This document shows positions 43,374 through 52,955 of a stretch of DNA of 64,000 bases, one piece after another. The position numbers and the translations under genes were made by a program. The notes under the pieces were generated by a model. It was not told the origin of the DNA and made no database searches. It saw only the letters and a list, made by a program, of their open reading frames with translations. Each line of letters begins with the position of its first letter. The stretch's first letter is position 1. The stretch comes from CAVROP01 sp050012175 (GTDB lineage Bacteria > Acidobacteriota > Terriglobia > UBA7540): contig JBEKHR010000029.1 in the NCBI GenBank assembly GCA_050012175.1, positions 4,469 through 68,468 of the forward strand, given 5' to 3'.

Positions 43374-45053
43374 TCATGGCACCCGCGTAATGGCTCCTTC
43401 CGATGCGGAGGAGACCAGCGCGGCATATTTGGCAAACACACCTGTTTTGTACCGCGGCTCGGGCTCACGCCAGTTGGCCAGTCTATTCTTGATCTCCTCA
43501 TCGGCCAGTTCAACATCGAGGCGTCGCTTCTCGATATCGAACACTACAACATCGCCATCGGCGACCGCTGCAACGGGACCGCCGCGGGCGGCCTCGGGAG
43601 CCACGTGACCCACCATCAGTCCATGCGTCGCGCCGCTGAACCGGCCGTCGGTGAGCAACCCGACCGAGTCGCCCAATCCCTCCCCCACCAGCGCTCCCGT
43701 CACGCCCAGCATCTCGCGCATGCCCGGGCCGCCCCGCGGGCCTTCGTAACGGATCACCAGCACGTCTCCCGCCTGGATGCTCTTGCTCATCACAGCACGC
43801 ATGGCGTCTTCTTCACAGTCAAACACCCGCGCGGGCCCACGATGGTAAGTCCTTTCGTACCCCGCCACCTTGACGACGCAGCCTTCCGGTGCGAGGTTCC
43901 CTTTCAGGATAACTAGCCCTCCGGTTCTTTTAATCGGATTGGAGACAGGCCTGATCACGTCCTGGCCCGGCGTCTCAATGGCACGGCGGGCTTCCTCAGC
44001 AACTGTTCGCCCGCTGGGAGTCATTTGAGACCCGTCGATGAGTCCCGCTTCCAGGAGCTTCTTGGCAATCAGGGGGATTCCGCCTGCCCGATGGACATCT
44101 ACAGCAAGGTACCGCCCACCCGGCTTCAGATCAGCAATGATGGGCGTGCGCGAACTGATGGCGTCAAAGTCGTCGATCGTAAGCGGAACTCCAGCCTCGC
44201 GAGCCATGGCCAGCAGGTGGAGCACGGCGTTGGTTGAACCACCCGTCGCCGCCACACTCGCAATGGCGTTCTCAAACGCTTTCCTCGTAAGGATGTCGAG
44301 TGGCCGCACGCCTCGCCGGAGCAAATCCATCACCATCTCGCCGGTGCGGTAAGCAACTTCATTCTTCAGGGGGTCCAGGGCCGGCACGCTATTCCCGCCC
44401 ATGGGCGAAAGGCCGATGAATTCCATCACCGTGGACATAGTATTGGCCGTGTATTGGCCGCCGCAGGCGCCGGCGCCAGGACAGGCATGGTCCTCGAGGT
44501 CCTTAAGCTCGGCGTCCGTCATCTTCCCCGCGGCATGTGCGCCCACGGCTTCGTACACGTCCCCAATCGCAACGTCGTGACCCTGGAACCGTCCTGGGGC
44601 AATCGACCCGCCGTACAGGACAATGCCCGGCACGTTTAGGCGAATCAGCGCCATCGCGCCTCCGGGGATTGTCTTGTCGCATCCGACCAGCGCCACCATG
44701 GCGTCAAACATGTGGCCGCGGCCCAGCAACTCGATCGAGTCGGCGATGACTTCGCGGCTCACCAGCGAAGCCTTCATACCTTCCGTGCCCATCGTCACGC
44801 CGTCGGAAATCGCAATGGTGTTGAACTCCATGGGCGTTCCACCCGCCGCGCGCACGCCTTCTTTCACTTTTGCGGCCAGCTCGCGGAGATGGAAATTGCA
44901 AGGCATGGTTTCAATCCAGGTATTCGCGATTCCAACTATCGGCTTCGCCAAGTCGGCATCCGTGAAACCAATTGCCTTTAACATGGACCGAGCGCCCGCC
45001 CGGTCTCGTCCGTCGGTGATGGTGCGACTGCGGTGCTTTGGATCAAGCGGCAT
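43374..45053 (-). CDS. ilvD: Dihydroxy-acid dehydratase
   Basis: IlvD dehydrates 2,3-dihydroxy-isovalerate and -methylvalerate in valine, leucine and isoleucine synthesis. The 559-residue product starts at ATG 45053 after GGAGG; the frame stays open further upstream but without family sequence. The cluster ligands C52 (TMPCNFH), C125 (VGCDKT) and C197 (CPGAGACGG) are intact, as is the Lys that becomes carbamylated (K127). GPRGGPGMREML and DGRFSGATHG are diagnostic. No other branched-chain gene is adjacent. Confidence 0.97.
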   Translation of the reverse strand: MPLDPKHRSRTITDGRDRAGARSMLKAIGFTDADLAKPIVGIANTWIETMPCNFHLRELAAKVKEGVRAAGGTPMEFNTIAISDGVTMGTEGMKASLVSREVIADSIELLGRGHMFDAMVALVGCDKTIPGGAMALIRLNVPGIVLYGGSIAPGRFQGHDVAIGDVYEAVGAHAAGKMTDAELKDLEDHACPGAGACGGQYTANTMSTVMEFIGLSPMGGNSVPALDPLKNEVAYRTGEMVMDLLRRGVRPLDILTRKAFENAIASVAATGGSTNAVLHLLAMAREAGVPLTIDDFDAISSRTPIIADLKPGGRYLAVDVHRAGGIPLIAKKLLEAGLIDGSQMTPSGRTVAEEARRAIETPGQDVIRPVSNPIKRTGGLVILKGNLAPEGCVVKVAGYERTYHRGPARVFDCEEDAMRAVMSKSIQAGDVLVIRYEGPRGGPGMREMLGVTGALVGEGLGDSVGLLTDGRFSGATHGLMVGHVAPEAARGGPVAAVADGDVVVFDIEKRRLDVELADEEIKNRLANWREPEPRYKTGVFAKYAALVSSASEGAITRVP

Positions 45054-45169
45054 TATTGCCTCCAGGGTAATCAGCCTACGAAATGAAACCTGACGCAGTG
45101 CTGAGCTGCAAATGTTCGCAGATTCGCCCCGAGGGAGCAAGCATCGTTTTCATAAGGAGGGTGAGGGAG

Positions 45170-46606
45170 CTAACTGAGTTGTTTTCGAGCCTCGTCGAGC
45201 GCGCCAATTAAGGCTGCGATGTCATCTCCGCTTGTCCGGTAGTTGGTGATGCAGGCCCGAAGCACGGGCACTGAGTTGGCCAGGCGGGTAGTTGAAATCC
45301 AGGCTTTTCCAGAGCCGACAACTTTCATGGCCACCGCGTGCAGGTAGGCAGCGGAGCGGCCCTCCGCATGGCGCCGGTCAATGAAGCAACAGAGGGGCAA
45401 TGGCGTTTCGTTAACAACCTGCCAGCCCGAGGCTTCGAGTTGCTCCCGCAGCAGCGCGCCCATGGCCACCATCTGGCGGATGGCCGTGGCGTATCCCTCC
45501 CAACCAGCTACGGCCAGCGAGAGAAACACCTTCAGACCGATGGCCCGGCGGGACCACTGGATCGAGTGCATAAAAGGATCGACCACGTCCAATTCCGCCG
45601 CCTCGCGCGGCATATACGTTACGGCGGTGCGGAATGTTCGATCGAGGATATCGGTGTGCCGGGTGATGTAGATTCCCGCGCCCATGGGCACAGAAAGCCA
45701 CTTGTGCGCGTCGAAGGTAAGGGAATCAGATCGCTCGATGCCCTCCAATAGAGAACGCATTTCGGGGACCAATGCTGCCGCCCCGCCCCACGCCGCGTCC
45801 ACGTGAAGCCATAGTTTTTCGCGCGCGGCCACCTCTGCGAGGGCGGCAAGGGGATCAATCACTCCCGCGTTGGTGGTTCCCGCAGTTGCGACCACCATGA
45901 AAGGCGCGAAGCCCTGGCCACGGTCCTGGGCGATTCTCGAAACTAGGACTTCCGGATTCATGCGCAGGCTGTCATCCACTGGAATCTCGTGCACGGCATC
46001 CGTCCCCAGCCCGCACAGTCGAGCCACCTTCAGCAAGGAATGATGCGCCTCTGCGGAAACGTAGAGAACGGGCTGAGCGGCAAGCGCTCGGACGCCACGG
46101 CAGGAGAATTCCGGAAACGTCTGCACCAAAGCGGTGAGGACCGCCGTATGGTTGGCTTCCATGCCACCTGAAGCAAAAGTTCCATCGGTCTGCGCGGGGT
46201 CGTAACCAAATCGAGCACCGAAGGCACGCACCAGATGCTGTTCAACCTCGATGGCCAGTGGGCTGTGGCTCCAGGCGGCGAGTTGGGGGTTAAAGGCCGC
46301 AACCAGGGCGTCCCCAGCGATGCCCATGGTAGTCGGTGCGGGGTTGAATAGTCCGTAATAGCGGGGATGCGGTGTGTGGGTTTGAAACTTCCACAGACCC
46401 TCGACAAGAAAATCGAGGGCCTCGAAAGCATCCATCGGCGCGGAGAAATCGAAGCGCGAGAGCAAGGCGCGGAGCTTCACGGGATCGAGCGGAGGGGTGA
46501 CTCGGCCGGTCTCCAGCTTTGTGGCGTAGGTTTCAATAGCGTCCACCAATTGCCGCCAAAGTCTGGCGCGAGTCTCAGCATCAAGCATCAAAGGCGGGGC
46601 AGCCAT
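45170..46606 (-). CDS. PLP-dependent decarboxylase (group II, aromatic-amino-acid type)
   Basis: This 478-residue fold-type I PLP enzyme has the group II decarboxylase pattern: HPRYYGLFNPAPT near 80-92, SGGMEANHTAVL at 147-158, H188 stacking on PLP (SAEAHHS), D270 in LHVDAAWGG, and the PLP Lys K302 in FDAHKWLSVPMG. The substrate is probably an aromatic or acidic amino acid, but I cannot decide which. No membrane or export signal is visible. It lies three bases after the AraC-alkyltransferase gene, so the two are co-transcribed. Confidence 0.87.
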   Translation of the reverse strand: MAAPPLMLDAETRARLWRQLVDAIETYATKLETGRVTPPLDPVKLRALLSRFDFSAPMDAFEALDFLVEGLWKFQTHTPHPRYYGLFNPAPTTMGIAGDALVAAFNPQLAAWSHSPLAIEVEQHLVRAFGARFGYDPAQTDGTFASGGMEANHTAVLTALVQTFPEFSCRGVRALAAQPVLYVSAEAHHSLLKVARLCGLGTDAVHEIPVDDSLRMNPEVLVSRIAQDRGQGFAPFMVVATAGTTNAGVIDPLAALAEVAAREKLWLHVDAAWGGAAALVPEMRSLLEGIERSDSLTFDAHKWLSVPMGAGIYITRHTDILDRTFRTAVTYMPREAAELDVVDPFMHSIQWSRRAIGLKVFLSLAVAGWEGYATAIRQMVAMGALLREQLEASGWQVVNETPLPLCCFIDRRHAEGRSAAYLHAVAMKVVGSGKAWISTTRLANSVPVLRACITNYRTSGDDIAALIGALDEARKQLS

Positions 46607-46609
46607 GTG

Positions 46610-47464
46610 TTATTCCGATTCTCCATTCTTGCGCGCCGCTTCCCACGCAAGGATAGCCTTCTTTCGAGCCGCTCCCCAATGATAATCACCGGTAATCCCC
46701 ATCTTGCGGATAGCCCTGTGGCAAGGAATGAGGAAAGATATGGGGTTCCGGCCCACCGCGCTGCCCACAGCCCGTGCGGCCGACGGCTTCCCAAGTTGGC
46801 GCGCCAGGTCTTCATAGCACACCATGGAACCCGGCGGAATCCTGAGCAGGGCTTCCCAGACTTTGACTTGGAAGTTTGTGCCCATCAACAACAGCTTCAC
46901 AGGATTACTGCCGTTTCTTTTCTTGGGACTGAAAACTCTATCGATAGTGATCCGGGTCTTCCGCGGATTCTGTTGAAACTCTGCCGCCGGCCATCTTCGC
47001 TTGAAGTCCTCGAGAGCTTCTGCGCGACCCCCTTGCCCCACGAAACCCAATCCGCAAATCCCACGCTCGGTAACCGCGAGAAGACACTCACCGAAGGGGC
47101 TGGGGTGGTATCCGTAACTGATCTTGCAGCCTGCCCCTTTGGCCTTGAACTCTCCAGGAGTCATTGCCTCGACATTCACGAAAAGGTCGTGCAGGCGGCT
47201 TGGGCTGGACAACCCGGCATCATAGGCGGCGTCCAGCACGCTCCGGGATTCCTCGAGGACCTTCTTGGCATGTTCCAGTGTCAGAAACTGTACCAAGCGC
47301 TTGGGACTGATGCCTGCCCAGCGCCGAAAGAGCCGCTGGAAGTGATATTCGCTCAGGTTGACGTTCCGCGCCACCTCGTCCAAACTCGGCTGGTGGTGAT
47401 AGTTCTCCGCTAGAAACTGTATGGTTTTCTCGATGCGTCGATAATCTTCCGCCTTCGTTTGCAT
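46610..47464 (-). CDS. AraC-type regulator fused to O6-alkylguanine-DNA alkyltransferase (Ada-like)
   Basis: The 284-residue protein starts at ATG 47464 after GGGAGGG. Residues 10-110 form an AraC-type double helix-turn-helix (SLDEVARNVNLSEYHFQRLF, then RRWAGISPKRLVQF). Residues 115-284 form the methyltransferase domain with the suicide Cys C248 in ISFLIPCHRAI and the Asn hinge before it. It lacks the N-terminal Zn domain that repairs phosphotriesters in E. coli Ada, so the methyl-phosphotriester switch is absent. It repairs O6-methylguanine and may regulate genes, including the following decarboxylase (inference). Confidence 0.93.
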   Translation of the reverse strand: MQTKAEDYRRIEKTIQFLAENYHHQPSLDEVARNVNLSEYHFQRLFRRWAGISPKRLVQFLTLEHAKKVLEESRSVLDAAYDAGLSSPSRLHDLFVNVEAMTPGEFKAKGAGCKISYGYHPSPFGECLLAVTERGICGLGFVGQGGRAEALEDFKRRWPAAEFQQNPRKTRITIDRVFSPKKRNGSNPVKLLLMGTNFQVKVWEALLRIPPGSMVCYEDLARQLGKPSAARAVGSAVGRNPISFLIPCHRAIRKMGITGDYHWGAARKKAILAWEAARKNGESE

Positions 47465-48035
47465 TTTCCCTCCCTGCCATCCTGATCCATCATCGCTAGG
47501 ATGGAGCGTCGGCGCAACCCGATTCTTGCTGCCGGAGGATGTTTGAACCCCAATTCGAAGGTTGGAGTTGTTACCGTAGTCCACGGGCGCGCCCAATGCT
47601 GTCATCCTAAGTGCCCATGGTCTGATGTGGACGGGATTTCAATTCGTCTCACGCGTCTCGCTTTTTTGAAGTGTTCTGCACCAGCAAGATCAAGTTTTCA
47701 TGTGTTTTCAATGGATTAGAAGAACGCCGGGGATATGCGCCGAAGCGCATGAATGTGGCATTTTGAGACACTTGGCGGTTCGCCCGCTTAATAGTACGCT
47801 ACATTGATAGCCCATCGGTGCAAGGAAACTGCCGGGATGCTTCGTCCCCCAAAGAGCGGCGTCCTCAGCATGACATGGGGCTGCACGGCAAGTCAAAAGT
47901 CAAAAGTCGAAGGTCGAGAGTAGGCTAACTGGAAACGAGCGCGACGAATTTCGGATATTCCAGACTGAAAATTAGAAGCTCGACCACAAGGCCGCCAATT
48001 TCGATTTTCCAGTTTCTAGTTTCCAGTTTCTAGTT
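47465..48035. other. Gene-free stretch with dispersed repeats
   Basis: No gene is supported. GTCAAAAGTCAAAAGTCGAAGG-like words (47891-47912) and TTTCCAGTTTCTAGTTTCCA-like words (48008-48035) are simple dispersed repeats. A segment at about 47800-47880 (TGCTTCGTCCCCCAAAGAGC and neighbours, then CTCAGCATGAC) has the look of a genome repeat unit and gives a chance 62-codon frame. Confidence 0.45.
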
Positions 48036-49004
48036 TCAGCTTTCTGGTCTTTGCGCCGGAAGGCCTTCCGTGTCCGGGGTGACGGCGACGGGACTTGGCC
48101 GGTGGGTGATGATGAGCGCTACACCGGCGATGATGGTGGCGCTGGCAAGCAACTCACGAGCCGTCAATGCCTCGCCGCCTCCAGCCCAACCGAGGAAGAC
48201 CGCCACGGCCGGGTTCACAAAAGCATAAGTGGAAACCCGCGCCGTGGCTACCGTGCGCAACAACCAGATGTAAGCAGTGAAACCGAGCAGCGAGCCCGCC
48301 ACAATCAGATAGAAAAGACCCAGCAAGGAGCGGAGGGCGACATCGTGGATATGGAGCTGCCTCCCCTCCCCGCTCAGGACGCCCAGCAACAAGAGCAAGG
48401 CGCCGCCGGCCAACATCTCCATGGCCGCCGCCAGAAAGGGCGAAGGGGGCAATTTCAGCTTGTGCGAGAGAATGGAGCCGAATGACCAGGAAAACGACGA
48501 GAACATCAGTACTCCCGCGCCGGCAAGATCCACGCGCGAGCTACCCCACAGGTGGGCCGGACCCACCAGCAAGGCAAGTCCGGCCCCACCGATAGCCATT
48601 CCGCCAACCACCCGCCCCTCCAGCTTCGTGCCGCCTTTCCTTAAGCTATCGAGCAGGACCATCCAGATGGGGATGGTCGCCAGCAGCAAAGCGGCGAGTC
48701 CGGAAGGCACTCGCTGCTCCGCCCAGCACAACCCTCCATTGCCAATCACCAGGAGCAAAGCCCCTAAAATGGCTGCGCCGGCCCAATGCCGACGGGAGGG
48801 CGCGGTCGCCCCACCAGCGCGCGTCAACAGGTACAACGTGGCGCCGGCCATAACGAACCGGCACCCCGCCATGAACAACGGAGGGATTGTTTCAACGGCG
48901 TATCGGATGGCGAGGTAAGTGGACCCCCAGATGAGGTAAACGGCTGCGAAGGCGAGCAGAATCTTGGCTCGAGAGGGATGCGCGGTTGGTGTTGTTTCAG
49001 ACAA
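48036..49004 (-). CDS. EamA/DMT family exporter
   Basis: The 322-residue protein has ten membrane helices in two EamA halves (about 13-145 and 160-300). The first half starts LLAFAAVYLIWGSTYLAIRY and contains GNGGLCWAEQRVPSGLAALL; the second has GSLLGFTAYIWLLRTVATAR with VSTYAFVNPAVAVFLGW. This is the drug/metabolite transporter family, which exports amino acids, drugs or metabolites. The substrate is unknown. The start is probably TTG 49004, four bases after GGAGG. Confidence 0.9.
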   Translation of the reverse strand: MSETTPTAHPSRAKILLAFAAVYLIWGSTYLAIRYAVETIPPLFMAGCRFVMAGATLYLLTRAGGATAPSRRHWAGAAILGALLLVIGNGGLCWAEQRVPSGLAALLLATIPIWMVLLDSLRKGGTKLEGRVVGGMAIGGAGLALLVGPAHLWGSSRVDLAGAGVLMFSSFSWSFGSILSHKLKLPPSPFLAAAMEMLAGGALLLLLGVLSGEGRQLHIHDVALRSLLGLFYLIVAGSLLGFTAYIWLLRTVATARVSTYAFVNPAVAVFLGWAGGGEALTARELLASATIIAGVALIITHRPSPVAVTPDTEGLPAQRPES

Positions 49005-49232
49005 TGAGCCTCCCCACTTCTCCAGTTCACAGTTGACAGTCGACAGTCGACAGTTAACAGATTGCCAATCGTATCGACGTGAACCGAACGGATTATGATG
49101 CGGGGAAAAAGTGACGGAGTAAATAGGTTTCAGGGGCCAGGTGTCAGGGGCCAGGTGTCAGGGGCTGGGGGCTTGGGTCCGGGCCAATCTTGAATTCTGA
49201 ATTCAGGACTGCACTCTCTCACCACGTCGTCC
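49005..49232. other. Gene-free stretch with short repeats
   Basis: CAGTTGACAGTCGACAGTCG-type tandem words (49026-49058) and two copies of GGGGCCAGGTGTCAGG (49134-49162) are short repeats. No gene is visible. Confidence 0.45.
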
Positions 49233-49405
49233 CTAGTGTCCTGTCCCGCCTTATTGTTGACAACGAGCAGCTTGGCAGGAACCCCCTCACCCGGCCCGCC
49301 TCCCGATGAAGTACATCGGGACGGCGGTCCACCCTCTCCCCCAAGGGGGAGAGGGGCGGGGGAGCGAGGGGGTATTGTGAACAATTAAGTGGGACAGGAC
49401 ACTAG
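49233..49405. repeat. MITE-like element with CTAG ends (family B)
   Basis: CTAGTGTCCTGTCCC at 49233-49247 is the exact inverse of 49391-49405, so both ends carry CTAG and 11 more paired bases. Next inside are TTATTGTT and AACAATTAA, which also pair. The centre has a CTCTCCCCC/GGGGGAGAG hairpin and a GTACATCGGGACGG-type palindrome. No coding capacity. Confidence 0.8.
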
Positions 49406-49533
49406 CTCCCAGCCACTAGCCCCCAGCACCATCTTTTTGAAAGCTGGAAACCAATGGCCGAGAATGAATAACGGACCACTGACAACTGACAACTTCTCTC
49501 AGACTGACATGCCGAAACGACCCCCCGATTCAA

Positions 49534-51762
49534 TCACATATTCTTCAGCACCCACTGAACGCGCTGCACGGTTGGTTTGGCGACGGCGGGTGCGGGGCCG
49601 GTGGCGGTGACGGTGGTTGAGGGGAACCACGGCGGCGCAAATCCTTGGGTGGCGGCAAACCGTTGGTCGAAGTACACGTTGAAGGTAGTTATGTTGACTC
49701 CGTGAGCCGCATTCTCAATCCGACCGCCCACATTGGTCACGGTGTTGATGGAGCCTTCGTTTGTACTGAAGCCATAATTCTGACCTGCCTTAAGCGCCGC
49801 CATAGATGCATCAATCTCCAGGTTGTTGTTTGAATAATTGCTGTTGAGGTTGATGTTTCCGTTGGCCGTAAAAAGGCCCAGCACCTGGCCGTTATTGTGC
49901 CCGGGGATCAAGGTATCGGCGGGGTCCCCATTGCAACAAGCCGGGTTCGTTCCTGCCACAACTTGGTTCTGTGTCGTAGTGACAGGTTCGGTTTTGTAAA
50001 TCAAATCACCCTCGATATCGATATCGCCATTGGCTGCAATGGTGATGGCATTGTAATCTTGAATGCCCGCCTGCCCCTGACCTGGGCCGCTCAAACCACC
50101 GGGGCAGTTGCTACCATACGAGCAAGAGGCGATATCGCCGTTCACGTAAATCATGGTGCCTGGCTGCGGCGTACTTCCGCTTAGGTTCATGGGGGCAGCG
50201 CAGAAGTTGACGGTAGTGGTCGAACCTGATCCCACCTTGGTCCCCACCGTAGTAGTGCCGGTCGTTCCCGCAGGACAGTTCCAGGCAGTTGGTGGGGTCG
50301 CGAGCGGATCAACCGTGATGGTCGTGGTTGTAGTGTTACTCCAACTACTCTGTGAAATGGTAAAAACCTGCGCGGACGTTCCGCTGGTCGAAAGCGTTAT
50401 GCTCGCGTCTCCCTGCACATAGAAGCCGCCCCCATCGAAGGTGTTAACGCTGCCAGTCGTGGTGTAGGGAATATAAACCCCAGAGGAGGATCCGCTTGGC
50501 GGATTGGGATAGGCAGTTCCGGAAGCGGTTTGAAGCGGAGGGTAATTCGGAGAGCTACCGCTAAGGTTACCGTTGTGCATTTGAGTGGAATTGGGAGCGA
50601 GGGAACCCTCGCCCGTGCCTTTGCCATCAAGCACCGCCCACTGCTGGCTGAAATCATTCGGCGGCAGGGCCTCGGTGTTGAGTCCGACGCTGAAGGGCGG
50701 GTTTCCTTCAAAGGTGGGCTTAATCGTCTGCGCTTGGCTTCCGCTCCCGTACTTGTAACTGCTGGTTGGAGACTGAATGCAGGTGTTTCCAAACCAGAAG
50801 TCTGCATCGGCGTTCGCCTGCCCCACGGGGTCGGTAAAGATATAAGAGCCGCTGGTGCCAAACTGCCAGGCGCCATTCGTAAACTGGGGGCCCGTCAAGG
50901 TGCCGGGGACCAGCGGCCCGAGGCAGGGCGGGAACTGGTCAATGAAGGCACCATAAGCGGCGAAGCTGGGCGTGGAGGTTGGCTGTAGGCCGCTGACAGC
51001 CAAAATGATACTTCCAGTCTCGGATACGGTGGTCTGCTCCGAACCCTGGGCCATTCCCCTGACGCAGAGTTGGTAGTTATAAATATATTTATACCCATTT
51101 GGGTTATTATTAGAGTCGTAAGAGGTTATAGTGGGCGAATTGGGTGCGAGGGAAAAGGTGGTCGGGCACCCCGTAGTGTTAGGAATCACGAAGCTCTCGA
51201 CCCATGAGTTGGCAGCCTGGCCGGCATTGAGAGAAGTGGAACTCGCGTACGCCGTCAAAACGCTGCTCAAAACTGTCGCCGCTGCGCCCGCGGGGATCGG
51301 ATTCGTCGTGAAGGTGCTGGGAACCTGAGCAACGATCTGGCTTTGCAACTGTTGCCGGGCGATGTTGAGTCCGGAGTCCGCAGCGTAGAACGATCCTCGG
51401 GCGTTGCGGTAATAACCGTTGATCAACATGTCGGAGCTCGAGGAAAAGACCATCGCCAGGGCCATGAGGCTCATCATGCTCAAGAGCAGCAGGGTGAAGA
51501 CGAGCGCAAACCCGTGATCTCCATAATGCTGCTTTCGCAGCCCCGTCAGGGGCGGAATCCCGCGGACGCGGGACCAGGGCGCCAGCCCTGGGTGGAGGGC
51601 CCTCACCCCGCCTTCGACACCCCTCTCCCGCGCGAGCGGGAGAGGGGACGGGGGTGAGGGAGGGTTCGCTGACCCATCCCGCACTGCGGGACCGTGGGCT
51701 ACATTCTTTCGCCCCGACACGTCGGGGCTGATTTCATCAACGAATTCCCCTCTGCCGTTCAT
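49534..51762 (-). CDS. PilX-like pilus assembly protein
   Basis: The 742-residue product starts at ATG 51762 after GAGGTGATGTC, ten bases from the previous stop. The pilin-like hydrophobic helix GFALVFTLLLLSMMSLMALA lies at about 85-104, unusually far from the start, followed by SSSSDMLINGYYRNARGSFY and AADSGLNIARQQL, typical of PilX/PilX-like proteins. The long beta-rich, Ser/Thr/Asn-rich C-terminus would be exposed. The first 70 residues are encoded by palindromic repeats (51535-51720) and are probably an insertion. It is the last gene of a minor-pilin operon and probably helps prime pilus assembly. Confidence 0.8.
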   Translation of the reverse strand: MNGRGEFVDEISPDVSGRKNVAHGPAVRDGSANPPSPPSPLPLARERGVEGGVRALHPGLAPWSRVRGIPPLTGLRKQHYGDHGFALVFTLLLLSMMSLMALAMVFSSSSDMLINGYYRNARGSFYAADSGLNIARQQLQSQIVAQVPSTFTTNPIPAGAAATVLSSVLTAYASSTSLNAGQAANSWVESFVIPNTTGCPTTFSLAPNSPTITSYDSNNNPNGYKYIYNYQLCVRGMAQGSEQTTVSETGSIILAVSGLQPTSTPSFAAYGAFIDQFPPCLGPLVPGTLTGPQFTNGAWQFGTSGSYIFTDPVGQANADADFWFGNTCIQSPTSSYKYGSGSQAQTIKPTFEGNPPFSVGLNTEALPPNDFSQQWAVLDGKGTGEGSLAPNSTQMHNGNLSGSSPNYPPLQTASGTAYPNPPSGSSSGVYIPYTTTGSVNTFDGGGFYVQGDASITLSTSGTSAQVFTISQSSWSNTTTTTITVDPLATPPTAWNCPAGTTGTTTVGTKVGSGSTTTVNFCAAPMNLSGSTPQPGTMIYVNGDIASCSYGSNCPGGLSGPGQGQAGIQDYNAITIAANGDIDIEGDLIYKTEPVTTTQNQVVAGTNPACCNGDPADTLIPGHNNGQVLGLFTANGNINLNSNYSNNNLEIDASMAALKAGQNYGFSTNEGSINTVTNVGGRIENAAHGVNITTFNVYFDQRFAATQGFAPPWFPSTTVTATGPAPAVAKPTVQRVQWVLKNM
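51535..51720. repeat. Palindromic repeats in the 5' end of the PilX-like gene
   Basis: Several hairpins lie side by side: CCCCGTCAGGGG, TCCCGCGGACGCGGGA, GGCGCCAGCC, CCCCTCTCCCGCG/CGGGAGAGGGG, ATCCCGCACTGCGGGA and CCCCGACACGTCGGGG. Such motifs occur elsewhere only between genes. The frame stays open through them, giving a Pro/Arg-rich extension before the pilin-type helix. Confidence 0.7.
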
Positions 51763-51771
51763 GACATCACC

Positions 51772-52932
51772 TCAGTCATTCATGCTCAAGTTCCGTGGGT
51801 TGACCACCACAGAGGCGCCCTGCACTACGTAAGGCCCGCCATCAAATGGATTACGGAAAGTGAAGGAAGGGTCCGTGCTGGGTTGGGTGCGCGCGATCAG
51901 GGAAACGCGCACGGACCTCACCCGAGAGAACAGATAGGCCGAATCATAGGGCGGTGGACTTGTGTTGTTGGCGTTGTATTGGGCCGCGTTGTAATTGTAT
52001 TGGGTTGGCAACGAGTCGGTAACGCTGTTCCAAATCGTCACTCCGACCTTGAACCCAAGGATCTGGTCCATAACGACCGTGGTGGTGCCCCCTTGGACCC
52101 GTTGGAGCTGTGGATCGCTCTGATTCGCAGTACTCACCTGGTAGGTGATGGGGGCCAACTGGAGAATCCAATCGCCGCCACAGAACTGAGCTCCAAAATT
52201 ATTGGGTGTTGGGCAAGTATTACCGTCGCAAGCCGTGATGTCCAGGGGGTCGTTAGTCTTCCAGTTGGCGCCGGTGTTGGTGCCATCGCTGTTGGTGGCA
52301 TTGAAGGTGAACTTGACGGCCGACCCCACAACCGTCGGGGCTGCGGTCAGAACCACCGCCGTCACGCTCTGGCCCGTGCTGGTTAGAAAGAGCAGTTGAG
52401 CACCGCTGACGTATTTGGCCGCCGTCGCCGCGAGCGTAAGCCCGGTGGCAGCTTGACCGTAGGCCACCCCCTTCGATGTGTTTGAGCAGTTCGACGTCCC
52501 ATTGGCTCCGGTGCTGTCCGTGGCGTTAATAGGGGGGTAGGTGGTGGAATTGGCGACTGCAAGGATATTGATCTGATCGAAGCAGTTAGTGCCATAGGTG
52601 TTGGTCGTGGCGTTGTAACAGGACGTGCCCGCCGCCGGCACGTTGTTGATGATGGTGGCGCCGATCGGCCAGCTTGGGATGTTGTACCCGACGTAGTATC
52701 CTGTGCCTGCATTGGCCAGGTCGAGCTGCAATTGTCCGACCGCATTGCGGATCCCAATATTGAGACCGACCATGCCTTGTTGCTGGCCGGCGGTCGTACG
52801 CATGCGGGAGAAAAGCATGAGGCCGCTGGCGCTCGCCAAAAGGAAGATGGCCATCGCCACTACCAATTCCAAGAGCGAAAAACCCTTGTCGCGCCGCCCA
52901 ACCTTGGGGACGTGCCGTGGACCACGGCTCAT
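51772..52932 (-). CDS. PilW-like minor pilin (type IV prepilin)
   Basis: The product has about 386 residues from ATG 52932 after AAGGAAC; an ATG at 52959 overlapping the previous stop (ATGA) is also possible. A short basic leader ends in RRDKG, the prepilin peptidase site, then FSLLELVVAMAIFLLASASG with Glu at mature position 5. The rest is a large beta-rich pilin head with several Cys pairs (GNTCPTPN, AQFCGGDW, GTSCYNA). PilW-type minor pilins help start assembly of type IV pili. It is the third gene of the cluster. Confidence 0.88.
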   Translation of the reverse strand: MSRGPRHVPKVGRRDKGFSLLELVVAMAIFLLASASGLMLFSRMRTTAGQQQGMVGLNIGIRNAVGQLQLDLANAGTGYYVGYNIPSWPIGATIINNVPAAGTSCYNATTNTYGTNCFDQINILAVANSTTYPPINATDSTGANGTSNCSNTSKGVAYGQAATGLTLAATAAKYVSGAQLLFLTSTGQSVTAVVLTAAPTVVGSAVKFTFNATNSDGTNTGANWKTNDPLDITACDGNTCPTPNNFGAQFCGGDWILQLAPITYQVSTANQSDPQLQRVQGGTTTVVMDQILGFKVGVTIWNSVTDSLPTQYNYNAAQYNANNTSPPPYDSAYLFSRVRSVRVSLIARTQPSTDPSFTFRNPFDGGPYVVQGASVVVNPRNLSMND

Positions 52933-52955
52933 TGAGAAAGTTCCTTTCCTTGTCC

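Noticed and set aside
47708..47896. A 62-codon minus-strand frame
   Set aside because: It lies in a segment that looks like a dispersed genome repeat; no ribosome-binding site.
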